Of a DNA stretch of 64,000 nt, positions 61,857 to 64,000 are shown piece after piece; position 1 is the stretch's first letter, and every line of letters starts with the position of its first letter. A program made the translations under genes and the position numbers. Origin of the DNA: Straminergon stramineum. Lineage: Eukaryota > Streptophyta > Bryopsida > Hypnales > Calliergonaceae. The DNA lies in the NCBI GenBank assembly GCA_963920665.1, contig OY987265.1, forward strand, positions 12,281,001 through 12,345,000, in the 5' to 3' direction. The notes below the pieces were generated by a model that did no database searches, was not told the origin of the DNA, and saw only the letters and a list, made by a program, of their open reading frames with translations.

Positions 61857-62569
61857 TGAAGGACGTTTCAGGATAACTACCTGGATGTAGAATTAGTAGA
61901 TGAGATTATAGCTATGAGTCATGCTTAAATATTCATGATGCACGAGATCATCAAGAGGGGCTTCTAGCTGCAAGCTGGTGTGAGAAGCTCGATGCGAGGA
62001 ATATTTTTTCCCTTCTTATCATGAATGTCTCGAGGTTAGTGGTTGTGCTGATACGATATTCTGATGATTAGTGGTTGTGCTGACCTTTGGGCGTGAGCAC
62101 TTGACATCGTCTTTTCATCTGAGTGTTTTCACGGGATGTCATGCCTGGTTCAGAATACCGGTAATCTACCAGATTCTGTGATTCTGGTTCACATTTCTCG
62201 CGATTTCTGCGATTTCAGTCGTTGTTTGAGCGGCACAGATGTCATATAAGGCATTGTCTAGTTCCTGTCTTGAGTCGAAGGCTAGGTTACAGATAAATCG
62301 TTGGGAGGGTTCACTGGTGAATGTAAAATTAGTGTTGTGTTGTCTCATCCAGTCAGGCGAAGTTGAAGGCACAGCTTGGTTAGAAGGACGGGTTGGGATT
62401 ACATTGCTCGGCCTTTGGCAAAGATTACGTGATCACTATCTATTCTGATCGGTTTACTATTTGGTATGAGGCTCATCAAGGTCTGGACTCCCATAGCTAA
62501 AACCTTCAGTGTAGTTAGATAGTTAGAAGATGATGCAGAACACACTTAGGTTGACCTGTGCCAGCCACT
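61857..62569. other. 3' flank of the VPS50 gene
   Basis: Likely 3' UTR followed by intergenic sequence. No coding frame is supported. A short repeat of TTAGTGGTTGTGCTGA occurs at about 62036 and 62069. Confidence 0.45.
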
Positions 62570-62988
62570 GTGAAAGCACCCCAAACCATCAGTGTACGCA
62601 TTCTTGATAAGCATTCTATTGAGAGTGTCCCCCAAAGTACAACTAGGTTGTTCTGTACTTAACTCCATTTACGTTTCGTTGATTGTTGATTCTCTACATT
62701 TTGGTATTATGACTAAGCTATGTGATGGTGAGAACACCCCAAATTGTCTATGTATCCATTCTTGTTCCCATATTTAATTGTGATTAGTTCATTATTGGCT
62801 GTCTAGATTTCGGTGACTAAGTTGTTTGATGGTGAAAACACCCTGAAATTGTATGTGTATCCATTCTTGACAAGTAAACTTTTGTTGAAAGTGTCCCCCA
62901 AATTGCAAAAGAATTGTTCCCACATTTAATTGTGATTGGTTGATTGTTGATTCTATAGTTTCTGGTATTATGACCAAGCTATGTGATA
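62570..62988. repeat. Tandem repeat, three units of ~157, 104 and 157 bp
   Basis: Units start at 62570, 62728 and 62832. Each begins GTGA(A/G)A(A/G)CACC and ends near AAGCTATGTGAT or AAGTTGTTTGAT. Shared blocks include ATCCATTCTTG, AGTGTCCCCCAAA (units 1 and 3), TTTAATTGTGATT (units 2 and 3) and GATTGTTGATTCT (units 1 and 3). The middle unit lacks about 50 bases present in the others. Non-coding; it could be the subterminal part of an element or a local satellite seed. Confidence 0.7.
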
Positions 62989-64000
62989 GATTTCATTGGT
63001 CTAGGGAGTTCCACTTTGAAAATTCATGGCAATTATATATCCTGTCCAAAATTCTAATTTTTTTTGGACATTATAATGAATTTGAGGCTTTTGGAGGGTT
63101 GTTTCAGCCAAGTTCCCATCCAGGTATCTTCACAAATTCCAAAAGTTCCCACTTATTGGATTCTTTTTAAAAGCTCATTGGCACATTGCAAGAACATTGA
63201 TGATTGGTGGGTTTTAGGAGATGAAACGAAAATAGATGTAACAACTTTCCTATGTTCAAAGTTATTTGAAAAAAATTATTCTACTATGTCTAAATGAGGT
63301 CTGAAATTCTACTTCAAACACAATTCTAGACCTATGTTTTGACAATGAGTGGTCAAGCTCTCACCTTCAAATTATCCCATAGCCTTTGAAGATTGATGAT
63401 AAGCAATGCATTTCACTAGAAAAACAACCTCTCCACCCTTCAATCTCACAAATCTCATAGGCCACTAAAAAACTTTGATGGGAGATGGTCAAATGATAGA
63501 TAGTGAACCAACTTAGTGGACTATTAATGGATTTTTTGTATTGTTCATTTTTAATTAATTTATGTTGACATCATTGTTTGTTTACAATAACTTCCTCATC
63601 CAATGTGGTAGTGTCTTGACCACATCAAATTTGTTCTCACAATAGCCACCAACAAAGGCAAGTTTACGGGAACATCTTAGGAACTCATAATTTTGTAATG
63701 CATTCAAATTCCTTGATTTCAATTGCTAAAACAACAAAACTGAGTTTTTTCTTGAGAAAGGTGCCTCCAACTATGCTAAATTGCTTATTTTGACAATTTT
63801 TGGTGTTTTCACACTAGTTGGCATTGCAAATGGTTAAAGTGGAGTAAATTGAAATATTGTAAAGATTTGAAATAAAATGGTCTGTGAATGAGAAAATTTG
63901 TAAATAAGAATTTATTGTAGATTAATGATCATTGATTGCATCTATGTAGCTTTTATATTTTAGTCCGATGTACCAATATATCACCAATAATTATGTATGA
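62989..64000. other. AT-rich intergenic DNA to window end
   Basis: No gene or mobile element was recognised. Open frames at 63064-63297 and 62940-63170 overlap in different frames and have no motif. Confidence 0.5.

Overview
This window reads as nuclear DNA of a land plant. It has spliced genes with GT-AG introns (mostly 70-600 bp), plant-type gene families (a FEI-type LRR receptor kinase pair, a DUF1639 protein, a plant VPS50/syndetin) and long AT-rich intergenic DNA full of short transposons. TTAA-flanked elements resembling piggyBac, which I believe are rare in seed plants, and possible traces of a flagellar-type gene make me favour a spore-bearing plant such as a bryophyte. That placement is inference only.

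Layout. From 0-11 kb there is AT-rich intergenic DNA, a decayed transposon-like ORF (3519-5504) carrying eleven in-frame stops and no frameshift, and two abutting TTAA elements (8562-9374). From 11-24.2 kb lie two complete plus-strand LRR receptor kinases, 13 exons (11093-14968) and 12 exons (19787-24236), with matching intron phases; they look like an old tandem duplication of a FEI-like gene. From 24.2-40 kb there is TE-rich, very AT-rich DNA with a 1.2 kb TTAA element, two MITEs with target-site duplications, a 1.76 kb CACTA element, diverged repeats, and on the minus strand (about 29.0-35.4 kb) exon-like pieces of an unrecognised gene that seems to be decaying. From 40.5-61.9 kb are three intact plus-strand genes: a mitochondrial-type HAD hydrolase of the CECR5/HDHD5 family (40561-43575), a DUF1639 protein (46286-47542) and VPS50/syndetin (25 exons, 52433-61856). 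The window ends in AT-rich DNA with a three-copy tandem repeat of about 157 bp.

All five intact gene models were assembled by hand from splice sites and reading phase. Each closes to an exact multiple of three. They serve unrelated housekeeping or signalling roles, and I see no functional cluster. The most unusual signals are the pattern of stop codons in the two decayed genes, which could all come from C-to-T changes, the family of TTAA elements, and the unidentified minus-strand gene with repeated cysteine-rich motifs.
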